Source of the DNA: Streptomyces sp. NBRC 110028
GTDB taxonomy: Bacteria; Actinomycetota; Actinomycetes; Streptomycetales; Streptomycetaceae
Assembly: GCF_001417735.1 (NCBI RefSeq)
Contig: NZ_BBUZ01000022.1
Coordinates: 124,001 to 188,000 of the forward strand
Direction of reading: 5' to 3'
DNA: 64,000 nucleotides
Shown: positions 39,456 through 48,643 of the stretch, piece after piece
How positions within the stretch are numbered: the first letter of the stretch is position 1
Layout of the letters: every line of letters starts with the position of its first letter
Made by a program: the position numbers and the translations under genes
Notes under the pieces: model-generated
Told to the model about the DNA's origin: nothing
Seen by the model: the letters and a program-made list of their open reading frames with translations, nothing else
Databases searched by the model: none

Positions 39456-40033
39456 CAGGCTGCGTGCAGGTGCAGGCGTGCGGCGCTGCGTCCCAGTCGG
39501 ATGGCTCCGGCCAGCGGGATCACCATGGCGATCAGGAATGCGCCGATGAGTGCGGCGGCGTCGAGCCCGTCGGCGAAAGCGAACGGTGCGGCAGCCGCGG
39601 GGGTCACCAGGAGGGGTGAGAGGGCGCAGATGCTGCCCAGGCGCTTGTCCCGCCTGGTCCATGCGGTAGAGCGCCAGATCCGCACGGCGGCAGGGACGGC
39701 CAGTACGAGGCCGATACCGAGGACCCAGAAGAACGGGGCGGCCAAAACCATCATGCCCAGGGTCAGAGTGGTGCGCGCGTTGCTTTCCGGCTGCAGCGGG
39801 TTGACGCCGGGCTCTTCGGCGATCGCGGCGGCGGCGATCTCCCGGGGGGTGCCGAGCTGGTCCAGGGCCTGCTGGACCGTTGCGTCATCGGCGCCCTGCG
39901 GCAGCACAGACTCGATGTGCTCGCGCAGGTCCGCCACCAGGTCACGGCGCCGGTCGCCGGACAGCACTGCTGCCTCCCTGTCGACCGAGGCCAGGTAAGT
40001 GCGAACCAGCGGGTGGGTCAGGGGGTCGCTCAT
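39455..40033 (-). CDS. HAAS-domain membrane protein
   Basis: 192 residues. The N-terminal HAAS signalling helix bundle reads VRTYLASVDREAAVLSGDRR then RRDLVADLREHIESVLPQGA and TVQQALDQLGTPREIAAAAI. Three to four hydrophobic helices follow. These proteins are usually encoded next to PadR regulators, as here, with a 4-base overlap (ATGA). The role is thought to be in envelope-linked signalling, without a defined ligand. Confidence 0.82.
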   Translation of the reverse strand: MSDPLTHPLVRTYLASVDREAAVLSGDRRRDLVADLREHIESVLPQGADDATVQQALDQLGTPREIAAAAIAEEPGVNPLQPESNARTTLTLGMMVLAAPFFWVLGIGLVLAVPAAVRIWRSTAWTRRDKRLGSICALSPLLVTPAAAAPFAFADGLDAAALIGAFLIAMVIPLAGAIRLGRSAARLHLHAA

Positions 40034-40395
40034 GATTCAGCTCCAGAAACGAGGAAACGGTCGACAGCATCACGGAAACCGGGCCAGTGCCCGGAGAACT
40101 CGTCCAGGGCCTGCCGACCCTGGTCGGTCAGCTCGTAGTACCTGCGAGACGGCCCGCTGGCCGACTCCACCAGGAACGTGTCCGCCAGGCCACTTTTGCG
40201 CAGACGGGACAGCAGCGGATACAGCGTTCCCTGACTGGTCGCCATGACCGGCGTATCCGCAAGAGCCTCCAGCAGCTCCACCCCATAGCGGGGCCTGTCA
40301 CACAGCAACGCCAGGACGCAGTACTCCAGCACGCCCTTGCGCAGCTGGCTGACACCGCGGGCCTCCACGTGATTGCTTGCTTTGCCAGCTACCAT
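40030..40395 (-). CDS. PadR family regulator
   Basis: 121 residues. The winged helix has LRKGVLEYCVLALLCDRPRY, then ELLEALADTPVMATSQGTLY and YPLLSRLRKSGLADTFLVES, ending in YYELTDQGRQALDEF. It probably represses its own operon with the HAAS gene. No ribosome-binding site precedes ATG 40395 (40404 is the alternative), which may mean a leaderless mRNA. Confidence 0.88.
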   Translation of the reverse strand: MVAGKASNHVEARGVSQLRKGVLEYCVLALLCDRPRYGVELLEALADTPVMATSQGTLYPLLSRLRKSGLADTFLVESASGPSRRYYELTDQGRQALDEFSGHWPGFRDAVDRFLVSGAES

Positions 40396-40800
40396 GCAAT
40401 GCATACTAGACGAACGTGTCAACCGCAGTCCAGATACGCCAGAAACCCGCTACGGGATGATCTTGGGGCTCGGAAAGTTCGCTACAGGGTGTCGGACACG
40501 AGGATGTTGGCGCGGTTCTCGTACTCGCGGTGGGCCTTGCGCTGCGTCGGGACCGCCGGCGGTCGGACCCCCTACGGACTGGTCGCGGCTGCAACGCTGT
40601 GACCGGGTCCACAACGCGTTGCGCGCCGCCTTGCCCCACCTGCGCCCCTTGCTCGGTAGTCGGGCGTGCACGTGCCCTGTCCGTGCCCTTCAGGGCAGCG
40701 CAAGGGGGTCAACAGCGGTGCCATGAAGCCACGCCGACAGCACCCATCAGCATGCATATATGCAGGTCAGATGCCATGCAAGCCGTCTAGCACCCAGTGA

Positions 40801-40890
40801 TTTCCAAGCTCGGAGCGCGAGTTCGATTCTCGTCACCCGCTCCACAGCGAAGGCCCGGGTCACAGACCCGGGCCTGGTTTGTTGTCCAGA
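40801..40890 (+). repeat. tRNA-Gly 3'-half copy 5 (attR-like)
   Basis: 44 bases with two differences from the tRNA 3' half (40801-40844), followed by the terminator block with a perfect stem. This is the outermost copy and marks the right edge of the tRNA-anchored island. The left flank has CGTGCACGTGCCC and GGTCAACAGCGG, echoing the other left flanks. The 780-bp stretch 40396-41175 holds this copy and the remnant at 40958. Confidence 0.93.
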
Positions 40891-40957
40891 CCTCTCCGGG
40901 GCCGCCGTGCCCTCCGCGTGCCCCAACTCGGCGCGGAAGGGCCTGCGTACGAGCCCG

Positions 40958-41167
40958 CGGCGGCCACGCGGGGTGTGTTCCGGCCTGGGCGGCGAGGGCG
41001 GCGGCTTCGAAAGCGGCCAATGCGGTGCGGCACCGCTCCACTGCCTCCCGCGCCGCCGTGCCGCCCGGGGCGTGGAAGTAGTCGCGTGCGGCGATCTTGG
41101 CCAGCCACTTGTCGAACCGTTCCAGATCCGCTTCGTCCGTCGAAAGCCTTGTGGTCTGAAGGCGATG
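40958..41167 (-). pseudogene. C-terminal remnant of a ChrB-like protein
   Basis: On this strand the frame reads LSTDEADLERFDKWLAKIAA then RDYFHAPGGTAAREAVERCR and TALAAFEAAALAAQ, a coherent helical pair resembling the end of chromate-resistance ChrB-type proteins. No start is present; the methyltransferase promoter occupies the place where the rest would be. Identification is tentative. Confidence 0.4.
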
Positions 41168-41175
41168 ATGGGGGG

Positions 41176-41937
41176 ATGTCCATCAGCCCGCGTGCCCAGT
41201 CATTCGATGTGGCCGCTGCCCAGTACGCGGCGAGTCGGCCGTCTTACCCACCCGCGCTCTTCGACACCATCGAGGAGTTCGCGGGCCGTCGCCTGGCCGG
41301 TGCCCGGGTCGCCGACGTCGGGGCGGGCACCGGAATCGCCACCGTGCTGCTGCGGGAGCGGGGAGCCGATGCGGTCGCTGTCGAGCCCGGTGAGCGAATG
41401 GCCGCCGTGTTCCGCCGGGCGCTTCCGGATGTGCCGATCGTACGGGGGGACGGTAACGCGCTGCCGCTGGCCGATGCTTCCTTCGACCTCATGGTCTACG
41501 CCCAGTCCTGGCAATGGACCGATCCCGGCCGCTCCGTTCCGGAAGCGTTGCGGGTCCTGCGGCCGAGCGGCGCGCTGGCGATCTGGTGGAACACCACGGC
41601 CTTCGATGTGCCGTGGATCCGTGAGCAGCACGAGCGCATCGCTCACCACTGCGGCGTGAAGCCGAGGTCCGCGGTGCGTCCGGACGACGGTGAAGCCGTC
41701 ACGCTGGCGGGCCTGACGGGGCTGCGGGTCACGCGCCGTCAGGTGCGCTGGAGTCGTATGGTCCCCCTGGACACGCACCTCGCCAACATCGGCAGCCGCT
41801 CGGCGTTCCTCGTCCTCGATGAGGCCGGCCGTCACGCCTTTCTCACCGATGAGCGTGAGCGGCTCAGCAGGGCTTTCCCCGACGAGGCCGTGGAAGAGAC
41901 CTATGTGGTCGATCTCCTGGTGGCGGCCCGCCCCTGA
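41176..41937 (+). CDS. Class I SAM-dependent methyltransferase
   Basis: 253 residues. Motif I is VADVGAGTGIATVLLRERG (about residues 45-63), motif II AVAVEPGERMAAVFRRAL, motif III GDGNALPLADASFDLMVYAQ and motif IV RVLRPSGALAIWWNT. The YAQSWQWTDP stretch is typical of UbiE/Coq5-like or trans-aconitate-type enzymes. The substrate is unknown. The ATG at 41176 follows GATGGGGGG. It lies just right of the tRNA island. Confidence 0.9.
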   Translation: MSISPRAQSFDVAAAQYAASRPSYPPALFDTIEEFAGRRLAGARVADVGAGTGIATVLLRERGADAVAVEPGERMAAVFRRALPDVPIVRGDGNALPLADASFDLMVYAQSWQWTDPGRSVPEALRVLRPSGALAIWWNTTAFDVPWIREQHERIAHHCGVKPRSAVRPDDGEAVTLAGLTGLRVTRRQVRWSRMVPLDTHLANIGSRSAFLVLDEAGRHAFLTDERERLSRAFPDEAVEETYVVDLLVAARP

Positions 41938-42039
41938 CGGTCCGAGGCACACCTCGGCCGGGTTCTCCTCACGTGGGCGGACGCCATATCGGGGACCGCC
42001 GGGCACGCGGCCTCGGAGCCAGGACGATAGAAAGGGCGT

Positions 42040-42531
42040 ATGCCCCAGCCTTCATCCGCCTCCGAGTCCGATGCCGAGGCGATGGTCACCGCCCTGCTGA
42101 CCGCGTCCCGGCTGCTCGTCGCCGTTTCCGCCCGGTCGTTGGCCGCGGTGGAGGAAACCCTGACGCTGCCGCAGTTCCGGATGCTGGTCGTCCTCGACGG
42201 CCGGGGGCCGTTGAGCCTGTCCGGGCTGGCCGGGGAGCTGGGGGTGCAGCCGTCGACCGCGATGCGCATGATCGACCGCCTGGTCGCGGCGGGCATGGCC
42301 GCGCGGGGTGTCTCCGCCGAGGACCGGCGCGCCAGTGTGATTTCCCTCACCAGGGACGGCAGGCGGGTCGTGAGCGAGGCCACCGGCAGGCGGCGGCGGG
42401 AGATCGCGCGCATTGTCGATGAGATGCCGCCCGGCAAGCGACGCCATCTCATCGAAGCGTTGCGGGCGTTCACGGAAGCGGGCGGCGAGCCGTCGGTCGA
42501 GGGGGGACCGCAGGCGCACGCGACCTGGTGA
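42040..42531 (+). CDS. MarR family transcriptional regulator
   Basis: 163 residues. A winged helix reads TLPQFRMLVVLDGRGPLSLS, then LAGELGVQPSTAMRMIDRLV and AAGMAARGVSAEDRRASVISLTRDG, with dimerisation helices on both sides. The DRR wing motif is classical. It lies 111 bp upstream of the ClC gene on the same strand. A MarR-like 15-bp palindrome (42627-42641) overlaps the ClC start region, so the regulator probably controls it. Confidence 0.9.
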   Translation: MPQPSSASESDAEAMVTALLTASRLLVAVSARSLAAVEETLTLPQFRMLVVLDGRGPLSLSGLAGELGVQPSTAMRMIDRLVAAGMAARGVSAEDRRASVISLTRDGRRVVSEATGRRRREIARIVDEMPPGKRRHLIEALRAFTEAGGEPSVEGGPQAHATW

Positions 42532-42626
42532 CCACCCGGGGGCGGCTTCAGCGCGCACAGGGCACCCCCGGTATCCGTTCCTCACTGCTGACCCGACGGG
42601 TGTCACCTGTGCACCACACCCATTCT

Positions 42627-42641
42627 TTTGCATAATGCAAA
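42627..42641 (+). promoter_or_regulatory. MarR-type operator candidate before clc
   Basis: TTTGCATAATGCAAA is a perfect 15-bp palindrome ending one base before the clc ATG at 42643. TTGC-N5-GCAA is the typical MarR recognition layout. Occupancy would block transcription or translation start. Confidence 0.65.
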
Positions 42642-42642
42642 T

Positions 42643-44460
42643 ATGGGTAGCGAAACGATCGGTCTCCGGCGAACGCCCTCTCTTCCCGCGCGAGCGGGCA
42701 CCCGGCTGCTGAGCGGCGTACCGCAGGGGCAGGGAAGGGTGATCGCGCTCGCGCTGGTGGTGGGCTGTGGCGCCGGGCTGGGGGCGATCGCCTTCCGGTG
42801 GCTGATCCAGACCTTCACCCGGCTGCTGTCGGGCCACGCCGACTACTCCGCCGCCGGACACGCCGCCCACCCGGGCCTGCCATGGCTCGGCCCATGGTTC
42901 GTGGTGCTGGCCCCGGTGGTCGGCGGCCTGCTGTACGGGCCGCTGGTGCAGCGCTTCGCCAAGGAGGCGCGCGGACACGGCGTACCGGAGGTGATGTACG
43001 CGGTCGCCCATCGCGGGGGCCGGATCGCCCCGCAGGTCGCGGTGGTCAAGGCACTGGCCTCGGCCCTGTGCATGGGGTCGGGCGGCTCGGTGGGCCGGGA
43101 GGGACCGATCGTGCAGATCGGTTCGGCGCTGGGCTCGACCGTGGGGGGCGTGCTGCGGATGCCGGAGGACCGCAGGCGGCTGCTGGTCGCGTGCGGTGCG
43201 GCCGGTGGGATCGCCGCCACCTTCAACGCCCCGCTGGCCGGGGTGTTCTTCGCCATGGAGCTGATCCTGCGGGACTTCGCCGTGGAGTCCTTCGGCGCCG
43301 TGGTCCTCTCCAGCGTCACCGCCAGCGTCATCGGCCGGGCGGCGCTGGGGAACGAGGCGTTCCTGACGCTGCCCGCCTTCCACGTCGGACATCCCGCGCA
43401 GTATCTGCTGTTCGCGCTGCTCGGGGCGGTCGCGGGCGCGGTCGGCGTGGCGTTCACCCGGGTGCTCTACCTGATCGAGGACGCCTGCGACTGGGCCTGG
43501 CGCGGCCCGGAGTGGCTGCGCCCGGCCGTCGGCGGACTGCTGCTGGGCGGACTGCTGCTGGCGCTGCCCCAGATGTACGGGGTGGGCTACCCGGTCCTGG
43601 AGAACGCCATCAAGGGCAGGTACGCCGTCGGCCTGCTGCTGGTCCTGCTGGTCGGCAAGATCGTCGCGACCAGTCTGACCATCGGCATCGGCGGTTCGGG
43701 CGGGGTGTTCGCCCCCAGCCTCTTTCTCGGCGCGATGACCGGGACCGCGTTCGGTGTCACCGCCCACCAGCTCCTGCCCGGCGCCACAGGAGCGGTGGGC
43801 GCCTACGGGCTCGTCGGCATGGGTGCGGCCTTCGCCGGCTCGGCCCGCGCCCCGATCACCGCGGTGATCGTGCTGTTCGAGCTGACCGGCGAGTACTCCA
43901 TCATCCTGCCGATGATGCTCGCCATCGTCCTGGCCACCCTGACCAGCCGCCTGCTGTCGCGCGACACCATCTACACCCTCAAGCTCCGCCGCCGCGGCAT
44001 CGACCTGGACAGCGCGCGGCTCACCTCCCCGCTGTCCGGCGCGACCGTCCACGACGTGATGGAGGACCTCCCCACCGCCCTCCCCGGAACGCTGCCGCTG
44101 ACGGACACCGCCGACACCCTCGCCCGCTCCGGGCACGGTGTCCTCCCCGTCACCGGCCGGGACGGGCGGTATCTGGGCGTGGTCACCGCACGCGCCGTGG
44201 CCGAAGCGCTCACCGAGCCCGACCCCGCCCTCGACGCGCCCGCCACCCCATGCACCGTTGCCGACCTCGCCGAGCGGCCTCAGACGGTGACCGCCGGCAT
44301 GCCACTGTCCGGGGCGTTGCACACGCTGGTCGCCGCCGACGGCGCCGGGGTTCCCGTCCTGGGCGCGGAGCACGGCGAGCCGGTCGGCTGGCTCACCCAC
44401 CAGACCGTCCTGAGCGCCCTCCACACCCCCGCGCACCCGGCCTCGCCGGCGGCCCCCTGA
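42643..44460 (+). CDS. ClC chloride channel/transporter with CBS domains
   Basis: 605 residues. The ClC filter motifs are present: GSGGSVGREGPIVQIG (145-160, with gating Glu153, so probably an H+/Cl- antiporter) and GIGGSGGVFAPSLFLGAMTG near residue 350. A dozen or more helices span 30-440. Two CBS domains occupy about 455-600 (for example SGHGVLPVTGRDGRYLGVVT), which may sense nucleotides. ATG at 42643 lies immediately after a MarR-like palindrome and has no ribosome-binding site, so the transcript may be leaderless. Confidence 0.92.
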   Translation: MGSETIGLRRTPSLPARAGTRLLSGVPQGQGRVIALALVVGCGAGLGAIAFRWLIQTFTRLLSGHADYSAAGHAAHPGLPWLGPWFVVLAPVVGGLLYGPLVQRFAKEARGHGVPEVMYAVAHRGGRIAPQVAVVKALASALCMGSGGSVGREGPIVQIGSALGSTVGGVLRMPEDRRRLLVACGAAGGIAATFNAPLAGVFFAMELILRDFAVESFGAVVLSSVTASVIGRAALGNEAFLTLPAFHVGHPAQYLLFALLGAVAGAVGVAFTRVLYLIEDACDWAWRGPEWLRPAVGGLLLGGLLLALPQMYGVGYPVLENAIKGRYAVGLLLVLLVGKIVATSLTIGIGGSGGVFAPSLFLGAMTGTAFGVTAHQLLPGATGAVGAYGLVGMGAAFAGSARAPITAVIVLFELTGEYSIILPMMLAIVLATLTSRLLSRDTIYTLKLRRRGIDLDSARLTSPLSGATVHDVMEDLPTALPGTLPLTDTADTLARSGHGVLPVTGRDGRYLGVVTARAVAEALTEPDPALDAPATPCTVADLAERPQTVTAGMPLSGALHTLVAADGAGVPVLGAEHGEPVGWLTHQTVLSALHTPAHPASPAAP

Positions 44461-44491
44461 CCTGGGGCCCCTGACCTGGGCTCGGCGGCGT

Positions 44492-44881
44492 TTACGCGCC
44501 GGGGCTCAACCGCCGCGCGGGGCGTTCGTCGGGGAGGACCCGGACGAAGGGGATGTGGGCGCGTCCGATGCGGTCGTAGTCCTCGGCGCTGCCGTCGGGC
44601 TCCAGGCCGCACATGCGCATCAGGCCGCGGGCCAGGCGCGGATGGCGCAGGGCGTAGGCGGCCAACAGGCGCCCGGACTCCTCCGGGCCCAGCGGCTCGG
44701 CGACCGCGGATGTCCGGCGCCGTCCGACCTGGACGGTGACGTGAGGGGTGCGCTGGATGTTGCGGTACCACTGCGCTCCCGGGCCGAACCCGGAGGCGAG
44801 GTGATAGGCGCCGGTCTCCGGATCACGGCCGGTCACCTCCAGGACGGTCTGCCGCGGCAGACCACTGGTGCGTCCCGTCCG
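44492..44881 (-). pseudogene. N-terminally truncated deazaflavin-dependent nitroreductase
   Basis: The readable part matches the middle and end of a nitroreductase-family F420 (deazaflavin) oxidoreductase: TGRTSGLPRQTVLEVTGRD, ASGFGPGAQWYRNIQ, HVTVQVGRRR and HPRLARGLMRMCGLEPDGSA. In-frame GTG at 44836 could start 114 residues. Family members have 25-35 more residues before TGRxSG, and the upstream bases do not encode them. The missing 5' end coincides with the MarR/MFS junction. Confidence 0.7.
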
Positions 44882-45053
44882 CCAAGCGAAGCCGGATCTC
44901 CTGCTGGCCGAGTCGCTGCGCTGGGGGGTGTCCCGGCTTGCGTCGCGGCTTCGCGCCGAGCAGCCGGGAAGCGGCCGGGCGCTGACGCGACTGGCCGCTT
45001 CGGTGCTGGCGAACCTTCGGCACAGCGGCGCGTTGACGCCCTCCGAACTGGCC
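44868..45053 (+). pseudogene. MarR regulator N-terminal fragment
   Basis: 62 residues beginning with GTG 44868: AESLRWGVSRLASRLRAEQP then ALTRLAASVLANLRHSGALT and PSELADH, the first two helices of a MarR protein. The recognition helix should follow but the reading breaks into the MFS remnant at 45055 in another frame. This is one end of a deletion scar. Confidence 0.6.
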
Positions 45054-45054
45054 G

Positions 45055-45810
45055 ATCACCGCCACGGCCCCGGTTCTGGCCCCACTGGCGGGGGGAGCCC
45101 TGCTGCTCGTGGTGTCCTGGCGTTACGTCTTCGCGGCGCTCGCCCTCGTCGGTCTGCTCCTCGTCCTGGGCGTACTGCGCTGGGTCCCGGAATCCCGTCC
45201 GCCACATGCGCGCCTGACCGGAGGGCTGATCGGCAGCCTTCGCACCATCGGCCAGGTGGCCGCCCGGCGCACCGTCATCGCCCCGGTGCTCACCCTGGCC
45301 TTCGGCGGGGCGGCGGTCTTCGCCTATATCGCCGGGACCACCTTCGTCTTCCAGGACATCCACCACCTCGCCCCGAGCCTCGCCGGCCTCGTCTACGGCG
45401 TCAATGCCCTCGGCAACATGGCCGGCAGTCCGGCCTTCGGACGGCTGGCCACACGCTGGTCCGCCGAAACCCTGCTCATCGGCAGTGCCGTACTGGCGAT
45501 GGCGGGCCCAGCGGCCCTGCTGCTCGTCCAAGTGACCGTCGGCAGCACCCTGTCCGTGACATGGCTGTGCCTTTCGCTCTCCCTCACCGCGTTCGGGGTC
45601 TTCTTCCCCGCGGTGGTCACCATCGCCCAAAGCCGCGGGCGCACGGCGCCCGGGGCCACCTCCGCCCTCCTGGGCGGCGGCCAGTTCCTCCTCGGCGCGG
45701 CCGCCTCCCCGCTGGTCGGGCTGTTCGGCACCCACAGCCCCGCGCCGATGGCAGCAGTCATGGCCGTCTGCCTCGCCCTGGCCACCCTCGCAGCCAAGCC
45801 ACCCGGTTGA
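45055..45810 (+). pseudogene. MFS transporter C-terminal fragment (Bcr/CflA-like)
   Basis: 252 residues equal to about the last seven helices of a twelve-helix multidrug transporter: TAPVLAPLAGGALLLVVSWRYVF begins in the middle of helix 5, and GLVYGVNALGNMAGSPAFGRL is the later loop. The first five helices and the start are missing. The frame then runs cleanly to the stop. It is joined head-on to a MarR fragment. Confidence 0.75.
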
Positions 45811-45881
45811 CCCACCAGCCCTGACCCGAGCGAAAGCGGAGGCGGGCTGAGGCGCATCGATTCGCCCCAGCCCCTTCACCG

Positions 45882-45995
45882 TCAGGCTTCCCGCGCCGGC
45901 CGTGGCCGGGAGAGGGCCTTGTCGCGCGCCGCACGCACCCTCGCGTCGATGCCCTCCGCGACCTCTTGTTGCCTCTGGCGGAGGAAAAACCACGT
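45882..45995 (-). other. Possible coding remnant
   Basis: On this strand TWFFLRQRQQEVAEGIDARV then RAARDKALSRPRPAREA and a stop. It has the composition of a real C-terminus but no start. The 321-bp gap 45811-46131 holds nothing else I can support. Confidence 0.25.
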
Positions 45996-46131
45996 TACCC
46001 AGCCCCGGCATGGGCCCCCAGGCAGGGCCTCCAGGGGCAATGGCGCGCTCTCACCGTCGGCCCCGCATGCGGCCTTGCCCCGGACAGGCCGGTGGTTTCC
46101 TGCGGCCTGCCGTCCGCCACCGCATCCCTGA

Positions 46132-46692
46132 TCAGCTGGTGGTCGTCAAGGCTGCGTGCGCGGCGGTGAGGATCTCCTCGGAGAGCGGGGAGTCCTTGGT
46201 GGCCCGGGCCAGGACCAGTGCGCCGAGCATGGTGCACAGCCGGGTGATGCCGTCCTGGTCCTCGGTGGCGAGCCACTCGGCGAACTCTCCCACTCCCTCG
46301 GTGTAGACGCGGCGGGCCTCGCGATCTCCGGGTTCGCGCGCCATGTCGGCGGCGAGCGCGGCAGCGGGACACCCGTCTGCCGCGCTGTCGCGGTGCTCGA
46401 TGGACAGGTAGCTGTCGATCAGCTCCCGCTGAGCGGCGCCGCGCTGCCCGCCGTGCCGCTTGAGGCCTTCGTCGCGGAGCCGGGTGAGCCCGTCGAACGC
46501 GTGGGCGGTGGCTTCGTCGACGAGCGCCTCTTTGGAGACGAACTGCTTGTAGAAGCCGCCGTGGGTCAGACCGGCCGCCTTCATCAGGTCGGTGACGCTG
46601 ACCTGGGTTCCCTGTTCCCGGAACAGCCGGGAGGCGGTTTCCACGACCCGCCTGCGGTTCTCCTCCGCCTGCGCCTTCGATACGCGGCCCAT
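46132..46692 (-). CDS. TetR/AcrR family regulator
   Basis: 186 residues. The HTH runs RRVVETASRLFREQGTQVSV then TDLMKAAGLTHGGFYKQFVS and KEALVDEATAHAFDGL. The C-terminal ligand domain includes CPAAALAADMAREPGDREAR, as in the TetR_C_11/YxaF-like group that senses hydrophobic ligands. The ATG at 46692 follows GGGAGG. It is divergent from the SDR gene, and an inverted repeat in the shared promoter is its probable operator. Confidence 0.9.
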   Translation of the reverse strand: MGRVSKAQAEENRRRVVETASRLFREQGTQVSVTDLMKAAGLTHGGFYKQFVSKEALVDEATAHAFDGLTRLRDEGLKRHGGQRGAAQRELIDSYLSIEHRDSAADGCPAAALAADMAREPGDREARRVYTEGVGEFAEWLATEDQDGITRLCTMLGALVLARATKDSPLSEEILTAAHAALTTTS

Positions 46693-46721
46693 CAGCCAGC
46701 CACCTCCCGATTGGATGCCGG

Positions 46722-46767
46722 TTGACATCTATCCTAGGGGAGGTTTTAGATTGTCGTCATCATCTAA
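46722..46767 (+). promoter_or_regulatory. Promoter and TetR operator for the SDR operon
   Basis: TTGACA (46722-46727), 18-base spacer, then TTAGAT (46746-46751) form a good promoter. TTAGAT also starts an inverted repeat TTAGAT-N10-ATCTAA (46746-46767) that a TetR dimer could cover. The start of the SDR gene is 45 bases further on. Confidence 0.6.
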
Positions 46768-46812
46768 TGAGTGTGGGCCGGGTCGAACGGCCCCGCATCG
46801 CTGGGAGCACAC

Positions 46813-47499
46813 ATGGAACTGACGAACGCGGTCGCGGTGGTCACCGGCGCCAACCGGGGACTGGGCCGCCACCTGGCCGTCCAGCTCGTGGAGCGCGGAG
46901 CGAAGGTCTACGCGGCGGCCCGCCGCCCCGAGACGGTGGATCTTCCGGGCGTCACCCCGCTGCGGTTGGACGTGACGGACGAGGAGTCGATCCGGGCCGC
47001 GGCCCGCACCGCATCCGACGTGACACTGCTGGTGAACAACGCGGGCATCTCCACCGCCACGCCGCTGGTCGCGGGCGGCCTGGACGCGGTGCGCCTGGAG
47101 ATGGAGACGAACTTCTTCGGCCCGCTCGCCGTGACACGGGCGTTCACCCCGGTCATCGAGGGCAACGGCGGCGGCGCCGTGCTCAACGTCCTGTCCGTGC
47201 TGTCCTGGCTGCACCCGGCCGGCCTCGGGTCCTACGCGGCGGCCAAGGCCGCGGCATGGGCGCTGACCGACGCGGCCCGGGAGGAGCTGGCACCCCGCGG
47301 CATCACCGTCTCGGCACTGCACGTCGGATACATGGACACCGACATGGCCGCGGGCGTTCCCGCCGACCAGAAGGCCGACCCCGCCGAGGTCGCCGCGCAG
47401 GCCCTGCACGGCATCGAGACGGGCCTGCCCGAGATCCTCGCCGATGAGACCACCCGGTACGTCAAGCAGACCCTGGCCGCTTCGCCGAACGCGGCCTGA
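46813..47499 (+). CDS. SDR family oxidoreductase
   Basis: 228 residues. Cofactor loop VVTGANRGLGRHLAVQL (residues 9-25, TGxxxGxG), the NNAG motif LLVNNAGIS, and the active-site YAAAK (Tyr near 142, Lys 146) with a Ser in LSVLSWL. NAD(P)-dependent, substrate unknown. A GGAG precedes the ATG. It leads a run of redox genes on the same strand (47556, 48644) and faces the TetR regulator. Confidence 0.93.
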   Translation: MELTNAVAVVTGANRGLGRHLAVQLVERGAKVYAAARRPETVDLPGVTPLRLDVTDEESIRAAARTASDVTLLVNNAGISTATPLVAGGLDAVRLEMETNFFGPLAVTRAFTPVIEGNGGGAVLNVLSVLSWLHPAGLGSYAAAKAAAWALTDAAREELAPRGITVSALHVGYMDTDMAAGVPADQKADPAEVAAQALHGIETGLPEILADETTRYVKQTLAASPNAA

Positions 47500-47555
47500 G
47501 GCGCCCCGCCACGCCCCTCCTCCCATCGATCCTCGATCTTGAGCAAGGACACCTG

Positions 47556-48611
<1,056 letters not shown>

Positions 48612-48643
48612 CACACGAAGGCATGAACGAGACGGAGACGACG

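Noticed and set aside
32022..40890. CRISPR-like interpretation of the regularly oriented tRNA repeats
   Set aside because: The repeats are 44-100 bases, separated by 1-5 kb with genes between them, and are tRNA sequence; there are no short spacers and no cas genes.
42052..44436. 794-codon minus-strand frame opposite MarR and ClC
   Set aside because: Same reason: the ClC filter motifs and CBS domains fix the coding strand.
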